A stretch of 64,000 nucleotides of DNA from Natronococcus pandeyae (GTDB lineage Archaea > Halobacteriota > Halobacteria > Halobacteriales > Natrialbaceae), in assembly GCF_008122205.1 (NCBI RefSeq), contig NZ_PHNJ01000011.1:62001-126000 (forward strand), read 5' to 3'. Below are positions 27,439 to 36,431 of this stretch, one piece after another. Each line of letters opens with the position of its first letter. Position 1 is the first letter of the stretch. Below the pieces are notes generated by a model. That model was not told where the DNA came from and made no database searches. It saw nothing but the letters and a program-made list of their open reading frames with translations. The translations under genes and the position numbers were made by a program.

Positions 27439-28632
27439 TTGTCTCTGCGACGCCTGTCTCTCGGTAATATCCTAGTACTCCCGATTGCGTCGTTTCTTTC
27501 TGGTACAGATCCGATCGAAAAGTTAGACGGTTTCTCGTGTCAGCAGAATCACCATTCGAAAAGTTACATCACCTGTCTTGTTGCGGACCCCAACAAGACC
27601 ACCGATGGCATCGCTACGCACGTACTTCCGGCGAAAAGCGAACGGGCTCTGAACAAGTTTCTTACCGAGTACAACTGGGACGAAGACCGACTCGATAGAG
27701 AGCGATTGGAGTTACTGGAGACAAACAATAAAACGCGCTGGAGCAGTGATCGTGACGTCATGATCAACGACACCTTCATGCACAAGAGTGGCCAGCAGAT
27801 TTTAAACGCAGGGAAATTCTACGATCACACCATATGTGGCTACATCTGGGGTCAGAAACTCATCTACGCGACATATACAGACAAGAAAACCATCTATCCG
27901 CTGTGTTTTCGTCCTACGAGAAACATAGCAAGACTCGTGTCAGTTAGCAAAAGGACTCTTCGATGAATGCATCGAGATAGGTGTCTCGACATCTCTTCGA
28001 TATGACCCACTGTTCGGGAGAGTTTATTGACCATCTTGAAAATTACACCAAAGAGTGAATCTCTGCTATCAAAAGCGAACACACTGTGACGTACGCAGGT
28101 AAACGGATGCGCGTCGATGCGTTCCGTGAGCGCATCCACACAGGGCCACGAACCCTCGATGGAAAAACCTACCATATTTGAACGAAAATGCTTGCAGTGT
28201 CGAAACTGGGTAAGGTGAAGGTTCTGATCACGAAGAATCCGCTGGCGAAGACAATGAATTAAGTGTTAAATACACGGGAGAAATAAGATCGACGCGCCGG
28301 CAAGTCATCTCATCGCGTTGTACGTGATGTGATGGCGGGTCGGGACGTTCTTCAGAGACACCAAGCAGGACCTCGGTTTGAGAGACTGCAAGTTGCGAAG
28401 TGACGCAGGTGCCAGTCGTCACTGGTACCTGCTGATGCTCGCCTACAGTCTCCTGAAGATCGGTGTTGCACAAAGCGTTCTGTGAATGGCAATTTCACGG
28501 GCAACGTTACTTCAAGCTGATCTCAAATTCTTGTTTCGGGAAAGTGTACAAAATCTCCTTTCCTAGGCTCTCACTAGCCAAGTCCGAAGTATCGACGATC
28601 TCATGCACAATTTAGAGGACCTGTTCATATAG
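27439..28632 (+). pseudogene. Decayed transposase of a haloarchaeal IS (IS701-like)
   Basis: The first 175 codons from 27439 are open: DPIEKLDGFSCQQNHHSKSY, NKTTDGIATHVLPAKSERAL and WSSDRDVMINDTFMHKSGQQ, with the DD of a DDE transposase at MINDT. After 27960 the text continues in shifting frames with several stops. WRVGTFFRDTKQDLGLRDCK, RHWYLLMLAYSLLKIGVAQS and finally RSIDDLMHNLEDLFI, ending at TAG 28630-28632, restore the C-terminal half. Multiple frameshifts show it is dead. Confidence 0.8.
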
Positions 28633-28635
28633 GTG

Positions 28636-29165
28636 CAAGTCGAGAGCAATTTCTTGACTACGTTCCTCCAGCGAGCGATCAATGCGATCTCAGATGCTTG
28701 TAGTAGTACGAATTGCTCACTCCACCGACGTGCGCTCGTCCGACTGTCCACCCACGAGTTGTGGAAGCGGTCGACACACATTTTCAGTGTGAGAAGCCAT
28801 TTTTCCATGAGGTTTTGGTCAATATACCCAACCCTACCGTTCAATCCTGAACGACGCGGGCAGTCAAAGACCCGAATTGATCAACGAGAAATGTTGTCTG
28901 AAAGAGATCGTGTTTCTCGGTCCATTTGTAGAGAAACGCAGCTGCTGGATCGGTGCCATGCTGATCAAATAACGCGGCATCAAAAATCACCTTTGGCTTG
29001 AGGTCTATTGCAGCGTATAGCCAAGACTACTTCCGTTGATTTTGACAGCGATCTTGTCAATCGTGACCTGCGTCAGTTTCGCGGACGGCAGGTCTGAAAC
29101 GCTGTCGGTCGTCGATGTACTCAGTTCTGGACCGCTCCATGAGATCGTTCAACACCTAATTTCTC
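28636..29165 (-). pseudogene. Decayed DDE transposase (IS6/IS240-like), tail to tail with the previous one
   Basis: On the minus strand, pieces in shifting frames give KLTQVTIDKIAVKING, WLYAAIDLKPK, FDQHGTDPAAAFLYKWTEKH, TTFLVDQFGSLTA, then NGRVGYIDQNLMEKWLLTLK, VDRFHNSWVDSRTSARRW and YYKHLRSH. The order and spacing match one DDE transposase from its first Asp to the C-terminal YYN region. At least four frameshifts or stops. Its C-terminal end abuts the end of the transposase at 27439-28632. Confidence 0.7.
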
Positions 29166-29411
29166 AAGAGATATATTATTTCTTGAAAAGAACAATTGGT
29201 CAAATGAAGGCGGGCGGCAAACGCCCTAACGAGCGTTGCCGTCTGTTCGTCTTCCAGAATTCTTCTAAATCCACGTCATAACTCTCGCTGAGTAAATCTG
29301 CAAGTAATCAACTCAACTACACGACCTGCTCACTTCTCAACTGGCTCAATTAGACAGTGCTCTTTCATTCATGCATTTATATTAATATAAACCATAATTT
29401 CTTTATTTCTA
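29166..29411. other. AT-rich gene-free stretch
   Basis: No coding region seen. Probably part of the IS remnant and its flank. Confidence 0.4.
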
Positions 29412-30308
29412 TCAATTATTTTTCCCCATATATTCGTTAATAATTGATCTTGGAACAACATCTCTTAAATCCGGGTGTGTAAGATTTTCTTTAGCCCCTA
29501 AGTGCAATTTTTCATATGAATCACAGCGTGCAAGATGGTTTCTAAGCTCTTGCCATTCTCTATGCCGACAAATCACACGGACAGGAATGGTGTTAATACC
29601 TAGGACTGAAGCAATTGCAAATCGATGCCAACCCCCACCTTGAAAAATTAGTTGCCCATCTCTCCCGATCGACACACCAATCTCATCGTATTTCTTAATA
29701 TTACATTTTTTGCATAATTCCGATTGTTTCTTATAACCCTCTTGTTCGATTTTCTTATATAACTTATCAATTTCTCCTAATCGCTTATCGAATTCTTCCT
29801 GGGTTCTACACCCATCAAAGTGTTTATTTTCATCCATTAGCCAAAGAATTATATCATAATAATCTGTGTCTTCCCATGGAACGCCATCCGCAAAATGTTC
29901 AACAACACCATTATACTTCGGAGACTGATTAACATGATATAAATTTTGCTGGTTGTCCCATTCCCCTCCTTTAATTAAGCCAGCGTCAAACCAGGTATCA
30001 ACACTAGCAGTCTCTTGTACTTCAAATTCGATTCCCGATTTTTCAAGAAGTAGTCCATCTCTTTTACTGGGGGACCACATATTTATACGGTCCGGATTAA
30101 CATTTATGATTGTATATGGATGTGGCGCAGAATTCCCATATTTTGTCTGTAAAGTTTTCTTCTCAATTCCTTCTCGAATTTTAAACAGGGGTGTCTTAAA
30201 CGACAAATATTTATAAAATGCTTTGATGAGCGAAGCTAATCCTTGCTGGTAATATACTGATGTCGCGGTTTTTGTTAGGTTAGTAAACGAACTCATATAT
30301 TCATTCAT
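29412..30308 (-). CDS. ParB-like-domain protein in AT-rich glycan block
   Basis: A 298-residue protein, AT-rich, starting 3 bp after the stop of the polytopic membrane protein gene, so the two are one transcription unit. The C-terminal third contains IGRDGQLIFQGGGWHRFAIA followed by SVLGINTIPVRVICRH, which has the shape of the ParB/Srx nuclease-fold motif (GxHR...IPVRV). The N-terminal half (residues about 1-110) has an amphipathic start and no motif I know. Proteins with this tail are found beside glycan genes in several haloarchaea; the activity is unknown, and plasmid partition is not implied. Confidence 0.55.
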   Translation of the reverse strand: MNEYMSSFTNLTKTATSVYYQQGLASLIKAFYKYLSFKTPLFKIREGIEKKTLQTKYGNSAPHPYTIINVNPDRINMWSPSKRDGLLLEKSGIEFEVQETASVDTWFDAGLIKGGEWDNQQNLYHVNQSPKYNGVVEHFADGVPWEDTDYYDIILWLMDENKHFDGCRTQEEFDKRLGEIDKLYKKIEQEGYKKQSELCKKCNIKKYDEIGVSIGRDGQLIFQGGGWHRFAIASVLGINTIPVRVICRHREWQELRNHLARCDSYEKLHLGAKENLTHPDLRDVVPRSIINEYMGKNN

Positions 30309-30311
30309 ATT

Positions 30312-32111
30312 TTATCGGTGGGTGATTATATATAAGTCGAACTCCCCGTTAGAGCTTACCTTATTTATATCTGGGCTATCATCTAGATATTCAAAATCCC
30401 TGTGGTTGAATCGAAATCCATTATAAATAATTGGCTCTCGAACACGGTCAGTTCTAGTTATCGTTAAATACACCCGATCATCAAAGTATGTTTCCAAAGA
30501 TTGATTTGAAAAGTGATCTGGCATTCCTCCTAACCTCACACCGTCAATATAATAATCTGTCCGATCATTCGAATCTCGTCCATTAATCGCATGACTAAAT
30601 CGACTAGCCGACATCCTCACATGATCATATGAATAAGAGTCATCCTCGTATTCAAATGCCCTTTCAAAGCCATCCATCTGTCCTTCGGTCACATGCCCTG
30701 TCGTTTGATACATATATGGTGAAGGGAAAAGGACCAGAGTCGTCAGTATCAAGAAAGCGGTTGCTGTTAACACCGTAACTTTTCGAAATAAATCTCTATC
30801 ATAAAGAGTGTTTAAATATATGATTGTTCTACCTAATGAAATTGCGCCCATTATAGTCACAACAACCATTATAAACCCATAATGTCTCATATACTGAGAT
30901 CTCATGTCTCCAGCAAGATAGGCGAAAAAGAGGACAGAAACTGCGATAAGTCCTATTGTAAAGTAGAACAATAACATGCGTTCACTGCTGTCTGATCCGG
31001 TAAGAACAAATTGCAGTCTTTCTTGTTTAAGACCAAAAATCTTTGTAGTAACAGCCATCATAATATAAGCACCAACACCACAATAAATAAGCGAAACAAA
31101 GAACATTCTAACAAATACTCCTTCTAAACTCCCACCTAGTTCAGCAAGAGAAGCTCCGCGACTAGAAATTTGGCTACCTGATTCACTATCTGCCATTATC
31201 GAGACTACAAATGAGGATATTGATGATTCAAATGCAGCCAAATTATTAGCCCATAACCAAAAGGCTAGTACAAGTACCCCAACCAATGTGATGACTGAGT
31301 ATTCGTATAAATGTGAATTTGACCATTGATAAAGAACCTGAATGATAGCAATCGAAGTGAAAAAAATAATGAGATTTGCTGCTTGTTGGGGATGTAGAAT
31401 CACAAACATTGCTGACACTAACGAAAATAGAATCATTAATTCCCATCTGGGATCGTTATAGTTACGGATAAATAGATATATGAGAACTGGAGAAAACATT
31501 ATTGCCTGACTGGTTGGATGAATTTGCATAGAAACGCCTAAATGATTAATAGGTAAGAGTAGAAACGATGAATAAACTCCGATGTTAATAATCAAGGTGT
31601 TCTTAGACATGTGTTTAATCGACAACGAGATAAATACAAAAAATATTAGAATGAATATCGCGAGAATAATAAGCAACGAATGGTTCAAACTACTAGTAGT
31701 AAGATCACTAAACACAGATCCTAAAATATGGACAGCTGGATATCGAATTTCTTCTATTCCAACAACATTATTATTTAGGTCTCGGGTATGTCCAAGATGG
31801 GTTAATGCATCATTCTCCCCAATATAATGGTATCCACGAATAATAGGCAGAGCAACGATTGAAAACATCGTAAGACCACCTAATAGAATGCTACTGCTTC
31901 TAAAATTGTGATTGTCATTATAAAAGGTAATAAATAATGATATTGACATTGCAACGAAACTAAATATCCAGAATAATAGTGGCGTACCCGTGTAAATTGA
32001 TGGTTCATACCCAGATGCGGGTGTTGAATAGGATAAAAATATTCCAATACTGATTGCTATAAATCCTATAATGAGTAGAACGCGTCGATCGATCTTCGCT
32101 ACAATCGCCAC
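30312..32111 (-). CDS. Polytopic membrane protein, candidate glycan polymerase or transferase
   Basis: A 599-residue membrane protein with about 13 hydrophobic helices in residues 10-470. The loop IRGYHYIGENDALTHLGHTR (residues about 92-111) and EIRYPAVHILGSVFSDL following it are like the first extracellular loop of GT-C transferases, where Asp/Glu bind the lipid donor. The last 110 residues are soluble and acidic. Size and context (flippase and glycosyltransferases) suggest an oligosaccharide polymerase or membrane glycosyltransferase; this is inference. AT-rich. The nearest IS flank (32229-32237) lies 118 bp upstream of its start. Confidence 0.65.
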   Translation of the reverse strand: MAIVAKIDRRVLLIIGFIAISIGIFLSYSTPASGYEPSIYTGTPLLFWIFSFVAMSISLFITFYNDNHNFRSSSILLGGLTMFSIVALPIIRGYHYIGENDALTHLGHTRDLNNNVVGIEEIRYPAVHILGSVFSDLTTSSLNHSLLIILAIFILIFFVFISLSIKHMSKNTLIINIGVYSSFLLLPINHLGVSMQIHPTSQAIMFSPVLIYLFIRNYNDPRWELMILFSLVSAMFVILHPQQAANLIIFFTSIAIIQVLYQWSNSHLYEYSVITLVGVLVLAFWLWANNLAAFESSISSFVVSIMADSESGSQISSRGASLAELGGSLEGVFVRMFFVSLIYCGVGAYIMMAVTTKIFGLKQERLQFVLTGSDSSERMLLFYFTIGLIAVSVLFFAYLAGDMRSQYMRHYGFIMVVVTIMGAISLGRTIIYLNTLYDRDLFRKVTVLTATAFLILTTLVLFPSPYMYQTTGHVTEGQMDGFERAFEYEDDSYSYDHVRMSASRFSHAINGRDSNDRTDYYIDGVRLGGMPDHFSNQSLETYFDDRVYLTITRTDRVREPIIYNGFRFNHRDFEYLDDSPDINKVSSNGEFDLYIITHR

Positions 32112-32237
32112 ATACTATCGTAGTCAGGCGGGTATATTTTTGTTACGATACTTGGGTCACATTCAGCAGACACGCTTTCATTCATCCAAATTTATTACTA
32201 ATTATCGTTATAAATATTTGTAAAAGGTACTGGATAG
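32112..32237. promoter_or_regulatory. Upstream region of the membrane protein, with half of an IS target duplication
   Basis: AT-rich DNA likely to hold the promoter of the minus-strand operon. ACTGGATAG at 32229-32237 is the reverse complement of CTATCCAGT at 13662-13670 and abuts the IS end. Confidence 0.5.
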
Positions 32238-32737
32238 GCGGTAGTGCAAAAGTCTTCATAAGGAAGTAATAGACGAAATTGATGGGTCCAGCAGCAAGTC
32301 CCTACTACCGAGTAACGATACGGTCGCACAGGTTTCCAAAGCTTTGGAGACAGAGACAATGGCACTCTTCGAATACCTCGATCTCTCGTTTCTCACCGAC
32401 TATCCCCTGTTCGCTCCCTCGGATTGGGGGGCAAACATGGGTTCATAAGCCACCAGAACTCCTGAAAGGCGTCTTGCAGTGCTTCTACCGTGACATTTAC
32501 CCTCCGCCCAATGGCACGAAGGCTCCACAACGAGGCGGCAACAGTATGGCCTCGAGCACCCGCTGTTCCCGCGGACGCTCTCACGATTTATTGCTGACTT
32601 CGAACTCGTCGCGGAAGAAGTCTTCATCAAGTCAGTCTACGAGTTTGCCGAGCGGTACCTGCTCGGCAAACTCTTCCGCAGTGACGGGATAGCCATTCAC
32701 ATCAATCAGCGTGACGACGCTCAGTGGAGGCACGATC
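32238..32737 (+). pseudogene. 5' half of the split IS4/IS5-type DDE transposase, with terminal repeat
   Basis: The terminal repeat GGTAGTGCAAAAGT (32240-32253) is followed by a decayed N-terminal transposase half: VSKALETETMALFEYLDLSF, LTDYPLFAPSD, then after frameshifts HPLFPRTLSRFIADFELVAE, EVFIKSVYEFAERYLLGKLF and SDGIAIHINQRDDAQW. It stops at the ACGATC shared with the other junction. The complement (C-terminal half) is at 13671-14203 on the opposite strand. Together the halves make about 1.03 kb, a normal size for this element type. Confidence 0.85.
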
Positions 32738-32854
32738 GGCGAGCGCGGTCGCCGGCTCCGGCCCGTCGGCCGCCACGAGCGCGTCGTACAGCCGTCCCTT
32801 CGCACCCCCGTCGAACGGGTTGGCGGGCGCCCCTCCCTCCATACTGGCTTTCAT
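32732..32854 (-). pseudogene. 5' part of the split winged-helix (DUF7342-like) regulator gene
   Basis: From ATG 32854 the frame reads MKASMEGGAPANPFDGGAKG, then RLYDALVAADGPEPATALAD and R, and runs into the IS half. This is the first helix pair of a winged helix without its recognition helix. The rest is at 14198-14569. Joined at GATCGT the two give a 162-residue protein in one frame (ALADRSECEPAAAREYL at the join). Confidence 0.8.
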
Positions 32855-33022
32855 TGTGACACCCACGTGTATAACGGTGCATAAATCTTCTCAATAATAG
32901 AGAATTTCAGGATATTTTGTTTGTGGCGCCGAAAACCGCTCGTTCGACGGCAACAGTGTGAGCGGACCGAGACCGCGAAGAAACGTCACTTGATATTGAT
33001 ACGATCTCACCTGGAGTCTCTC

Positions 33023-33370
33023 TCATTCTCCGAGCGCGTGACACATTCGTTCGACTGCAGACCCAACTCGTTCCTGTTCGCCAAACTCGAGTGTATACTC
33101 GAGGTCATCTACTCCCCGTTCGACCTCCTGTCGCAGCTCTTCCAGCCTGGTTTCGAGTTGTTCCCGTCTTGCTCGTACACGCTTCCATTGGCATCTCGCG
33201 CGTTCGGCTACTGATTTCGCCGTTGCGGGACAGGTCGCCCGATAGCGAACGTTGTTTTGAGTTGCGACGCAGTTCATCGGCTCGAGTTGCGAGACGATCG
33301 TTCGAATGTGATCGTCCGGCATCTCGAGTTCGCGGCAGAGCGACCGAAGCGATCGCGGTTGCTCTTTCAA
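33023..33370 (-). pseudogene. Helix-turn-helix protein, probably 5'-truncated
   Basis: The frame from TTG 33370 encodes 115 residues: SLRSLCRELEMPDDHIRTIV (HTH-like) and a coiled coil (RREQLETRLEELRQEVERGV). Upstream, the same frame reads VLRSL after a TAG, so the natural start appears lost. Possibly still translated from the TTG. Unknown target. Confidence 0.45.
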
Positions 33371-33392
33371 CGAGCGAAGGACCTAGAGTGCA

Positions 33393-33680
33393 TCATTTCG
33401 ATCGGTTTCGGCAAACTGTCGTTCGATATGGAACGCCCTCGAGATGGCCGTGGTACGTACTGCAGACGGTAATGAGGTTGAGATCAACGCCTGCGTCTGC
33501 TGCAGGAAGATACTTCCCCGGAACGAGATGGTGCGTCTCCATCACCAGCGAATGATGCTCATAGTTTCCGTTATGATTCCCACAGCGCTGACACACGTTG
33601 CTATCGCGTTTCTTGATCTCTTCTGAGCGCTTTTTCCAGTCGTATCCACGTATTCTCGGAGTGCGAATTCAACACTATCT
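33393..33680 (-). pseudogene. HNH endonuclease remnant
   Basis: Minus-strand text gives YDWKKRSEEIKKRDSNVCQR, CGNHNGNYEHHS, METHHLVPGKYLP and NLITVCSTYHGHLEGVPYR. The HH-x-N and Cys pairs of an HNH nuclease are present except that the fourth Cys position reads Tyr (CSTYHG where CxxCHG is normal). A TGA precedes the region and no good start exists, so it looks broken. Confidence 0.65.
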
Positions 33681-33765
33681 TCCACGTCTTCATTAAGCAC
33701 TCGAGGCAGCAGGGTTAGAGACGTCTAGATGATTTTAGAAGTCAGCACCCATAGTTGTTAGAAAA

Positions 33766-34341
33766 CTAATCTGCACCTCTATTTACGAAGTATCCAACCG
33801 CTCCGACAACGATTGCAAGTAATAGTCCGACGAATCCCCAAATAACCATACCAAGGATACTGCCCACAGCTTGTCCCGTTCCTGCAGCCGTATCAGGATC
33901 TGCCCCTCCTGCTAGTCCCATGTAGAATAATAACGGTGCGAGAATGAGCCAGATTGCAGTAATATACAACCCGCTTCCAATCGCACTACGGGGAGACTCC
34001 TTTCGTGAGTACAAATAATAGCTCACTCCTACAATAGTTACGAGAAACCAGAAAGCAGATCCACCAATCTCAGCAAATGCGAGTGCAACCAACATTCCAA
34101 CGATTAGCCCCATTCCGACGGAAGCTACCGCTAATATCGTGTCGATTCCCTCCTCGTCGTTCTCGATGCTTGAGTCTGGCTCACCCCTAGTAGATGATTT
34201 AGATTCTTCATCAAGCGATTCTGTTTCATCCGGAATGGTAGACGATTCCGATTGGCTTCTATCCAAGAGTTCAGTCCCGCACTCTCGGCAGAATTTTGCG
34301 TCAACATCTGCTTCAGCACCGCATTCACTACAGTAACCCAA
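33766..34341 (-). CDS. Zinc-ribbon membrane protein
   Basis: A 191-residue protein. The N-terminus is a zinc ribbon (MGYCSECGAEADVDAKFCRE, two CxxC pairs), then a Ser/Glu-rich linker (residues about 28-68), then four to five membrane helices (residues about 70-186). Typical of haloarchaeal zinc-ribbon membrane proteins of unknown role. Intact, with an ATG start. Confidence 0.75.
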   Translation of the reverse strand: MGYCSECGAEADVDAKFCRECGTELLDRSQSESSTIPDETESLDEESKSSTRGEPDSSIENDEEGIDTILAVASVGMGLIVGMLVALAFAEIGGSAFWFLVTIVGVSYYLYSRKESPRSAIGSGLYITAIWLILAPLLFYMGLAGGADPDTAAGTGQAVGSILGMVIWGFVGLLLAIVVGAVGYFVNRGAD

Positions 34342-34374
34342 TTATTGTCACCAGGGTAGACATTCTTACCTACT

Positions 34375-34575
34375 TCAGATATATCTAATGGCCATTATTT
34401 GCCCTGATAAACCCTCTCTTCTGTTACAATCGAAACACTTCTCAGTGATATTGTGGACCTCGAATTTGTTGACCTGCTCACAGATCGCGTTACCGTTGAC
34501 AAGATCTATTCCTGCGGTTTTGGCTACGCGTTCCGTCGGATCGGTAAATCCACTGGTAGTGACGATTTTGAGCAT
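34375..34575 (-). pseudogene. C-terminal fragment of an Mrr-type restriction endonuclease
   Basis: The text LKIVTTSGFTDPTERVAKTA then GIDLVNGNAICEQVNKFEVH matches the last strand and helix of Mrr proteins (VTTSxFT...DLVxG), followed by a CFDC pair. The nuclease core is absent. A different Mrr remnant, with core and without C-terminus, lies at 17173-17510; the two are not joined by undoing the inversion. Confidence 0.6.
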
Positions 34576-34768
34576 ATTTTGTACAGGGGTCGGCGAAGGA
34601 GGCGGGACACGAGTCGAGTATCAGTACGACACGCCTGAACGCCGCAGTACAACGTTCGTGGTGCTGGCAGCGTGCGTGTCAATGATTGCATATCCACAGG
34701 TTCCCTCTGTATACTCGATTTCGATCCCCTCGTCGACGAGAACGGCCCATCACAGCAGTAGATTCTAC

Positions 34769-35020
34769 TTAGGATTCGTCAGAGCTCTCCTCCCGCGGAT
34801 CCTCAACTAGTTCGTATAACCCTCGAGATGGTCGGTGGATCCAGCCTGCATCGTGAAGACTTCGGAGGCAGAACTCGACACTGCTTTTCGACAGACCTGT
34901 TTCGTCCATCAGCCAGCGAGGATTTGCACGCCCCCATGGCTCCCCCCTGTCACGGCCTTTTTTGAGTGCAGTAAGCACTTTCTCGTCTTTCTCGGTTGGT
35001 GAGTACCGATCATTCACCAT
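34769..35020 (-). CDS. Winged-helix DNA-binding protein, divergent to module B
   Basis: An 83-residue protein from ATG 35020 (MVNDRYSPTEKDEKVLTALK). WLMDETGLSKSSVEFCLRSL is the recognition region and HDAGWIHRPSRGLYELVEDP the wing; it ends in an acidic tail much like the one at 23073-23327. Its place opposite module B equals that of the other regulator opposite module A. Confidence 0.7.
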   Translation of the reverse strand: MVNDRYSPTEKDEKVLTALKKGRDRGEPWGRANPRWLMDETGLSKSSVEFCLRSLHDAGWIHRPSRGLYELVEDPREESSDES

Positions 35021-35066
35021 GTCTTGTCTGTCTATAATCATGGATGGAACATAGTACAACATCATC

Positions 35067-35082
35067 TGCAATATCTATTGCA
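35067..35082. promoter_or_regulatory. 16-bp inverted repeat between regulator and module B
   Basis: TGCAATA-TC-TATTGCA, perfect 7-bp arms, lies 47 bp before the regulator start and about 130 bp before the module start. A likely operator for the winged-helix protein; inferred. Confidence 0.45.
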
Positions 35083-35213
35083 AAATACTATGCTTTCCAC
35101 TTTGTAATGCAAAGCAATAAGGCGAGAGAGATGCTACGACTGATTAGACACGGGATTGGTCCAGAAATGGCCGACGCGCAGGAACGCGTTCGACCGTGCC
35201 TTGGAGTAAGGCA

Positions 35214-35420
35214 ATGTCAGCTACGACTACTACGTACGAAACCGTTTCGGACAGAAAGAACGACAGCATCCTTGAACAACTGAATTACAACTATGGCTCT
35301 CTTGGCGAAAACAGCGAGGGATTCTCTCGTCACACCAACTATATCCGAAGGCGTCGCAATCGGCTGCGCAAGAGTCGGTGGGTCCTAAGCAAGGTTCATA
35401 CGGGAGGTGACCGGCAATGA
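35214..35420 (+). pseudogene. Shortened first gene of module B (68 residues)
   Basis: MSATTTTYETVSDRKNDSIL then NYGSLGENSEGFSRHTNYIR parallels the module A protein up to the GEDGEGFHHH region; the middle and C-terminal parts are lost, leaving a basic tail (RRRRNRLRKSRW) and the shared last residues GGDRQ. The basic tail suggests a frameshift. Its stop overlaps the next ATG. Confidence 0.5.
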
Positions 35421-35524
35421 ACAACGAGACGACCGTCCGGGTCACACTCGAGTTCGAGCGTCCGGTCACGCCGGGTGACCTCGAGCGCGCCTACTGCGAA
35501 CTGCTCGAGCGGGTGGATCGATGA
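35417..35524 (+). CDS. 35-residue micro-protein of module B
   Basis: MNNETTVRVTLEFERPVTPG then DLERAYCELLERVDR, nearly the same as the module A product, in ATGA overlaps on both sides. Conservation in a copy whose neighbours have decayed hints at recent duplication rather than selection. Confidence 0.55.
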   Translation: MNNETTVRVTLEFERPVTPGDLERAYCELLERVDR

Positions 35525-35745
35525 CCGTCGGCTTCGCAGTCAAGTGGACGCCTGCAGAGGGCCGAGCCCGAAAGATCGTCTTCGACCCACAACCCGCGAA
35601 GAACCGCTGGCGGCGAACCGAGTTCGAACTGCACGAATCCCAGTGGCGCCAGGTCGGGACCGAACGCGTCGACACCGTCTCACTCACCAGTGAGACTGCA
35701 CATGCCCGCGACACTCACTCCGAGCGGGGTGTGTCCGATGAATAA
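35521..35745 (+). CDS. 74-residue conserved protein of module B
   Basis: Same length as the module A protein: MTVGFAVKWTPAEGRARKIV then FDPQPAKNRWRRTEFELHES. Differences are few and mainly in the last 15 residues. Function unknown. Confidence 0.55.
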   Translation: MTVGFAVKWTPAEGRARKIVFDPQPAKNRWRRTEFELHESQWRQVGTERVDTVSLTSETAHARDTHSERGVSDE

Positions 35746-35762
35746 TCTCGAGGACCTCGACG

Positions 35763-36431
35763 CGCCTCGAGGCGGCCACCGACGCCACCCGCAAACGTTC
35801 CGGCGCGAACAAAGAGCGCATCGAGGAGCTTCAGGCTCGCGAACTCGAGAAAGGCGCCCATCTCCGTGCAGAGCACGTCGACCGGTGTGAGCTCGAGCTC
35901 GCGACCGACCACCTCGAACGACTCACGAAAGACGACGGGCGGGCGTACTATCGCCTCCCCAAATCCGAGGACCCACTCGACCGCAGTGACAGTATCTCGC
36001 TCGCCCACGGCGATCTGCTCCCGATCCAGCAACTCGCGCGGATGGACGACGAGATGCGCCGCTCTACCACAAATGCGCTCCCGACACGTCTCGCCGCAAA
36101 GCTCTGGAAAGCACGGGCCGATCCGGACGTCCGGGACGACCCCTGGCGACAGGGCTGCAAGACCGTCCGCGAGTACGTCAAGGCCAGCGACCTGAAACAC
36201 TGGATCCGCCGGCAAGAGCAGGGTGTCAGCGACGCCTATGCGAAGAAGCTCGTCTCGCGGACGATCGACGCACTACTGGATCTCTCGAAAAATCGCCTGG
36301 CGGTCCGCAAGAAGAGCGAGCGGAAGAACGGCCTCTCGTATACGGAACGTCGGATTCTACTGCCGACCGACGCCGAAATCCCTGGCGAGTCACCCGCCGG
36401 TTCCCCGGAGACGGCTGACGTCCACGGCTGA
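35763..36431 (+). pseudogene. Last gene of module B, N-terminal coiled coil deleted
   Basis: From 35763 the frame reads RLEAATDATRKRSGANKERI and continues to the same C-terminus as module A (SPAGSPETADVHG), stop at 36429-36431. The first about 85 residues are missing and no start codon in frame is found before 36042, so full translation is unlikely. The preceding ATG at 35738 opens in another frame. Confidence 0.7.

Noticed and set aside
29412-30308. ParB-like protein as a plasmid partition gene
   Set aside because: No ParA neighbour and a glycan-cluster context; only the small GxHR...IPVRV part resembles ParB.
17173-34575. The two Mrr fragments as halves of one gene split by the same inversion
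   Set aside because: Undoing the inversion leaves them on opposite strands and not adjacent, so they are better taken as separate remnants.
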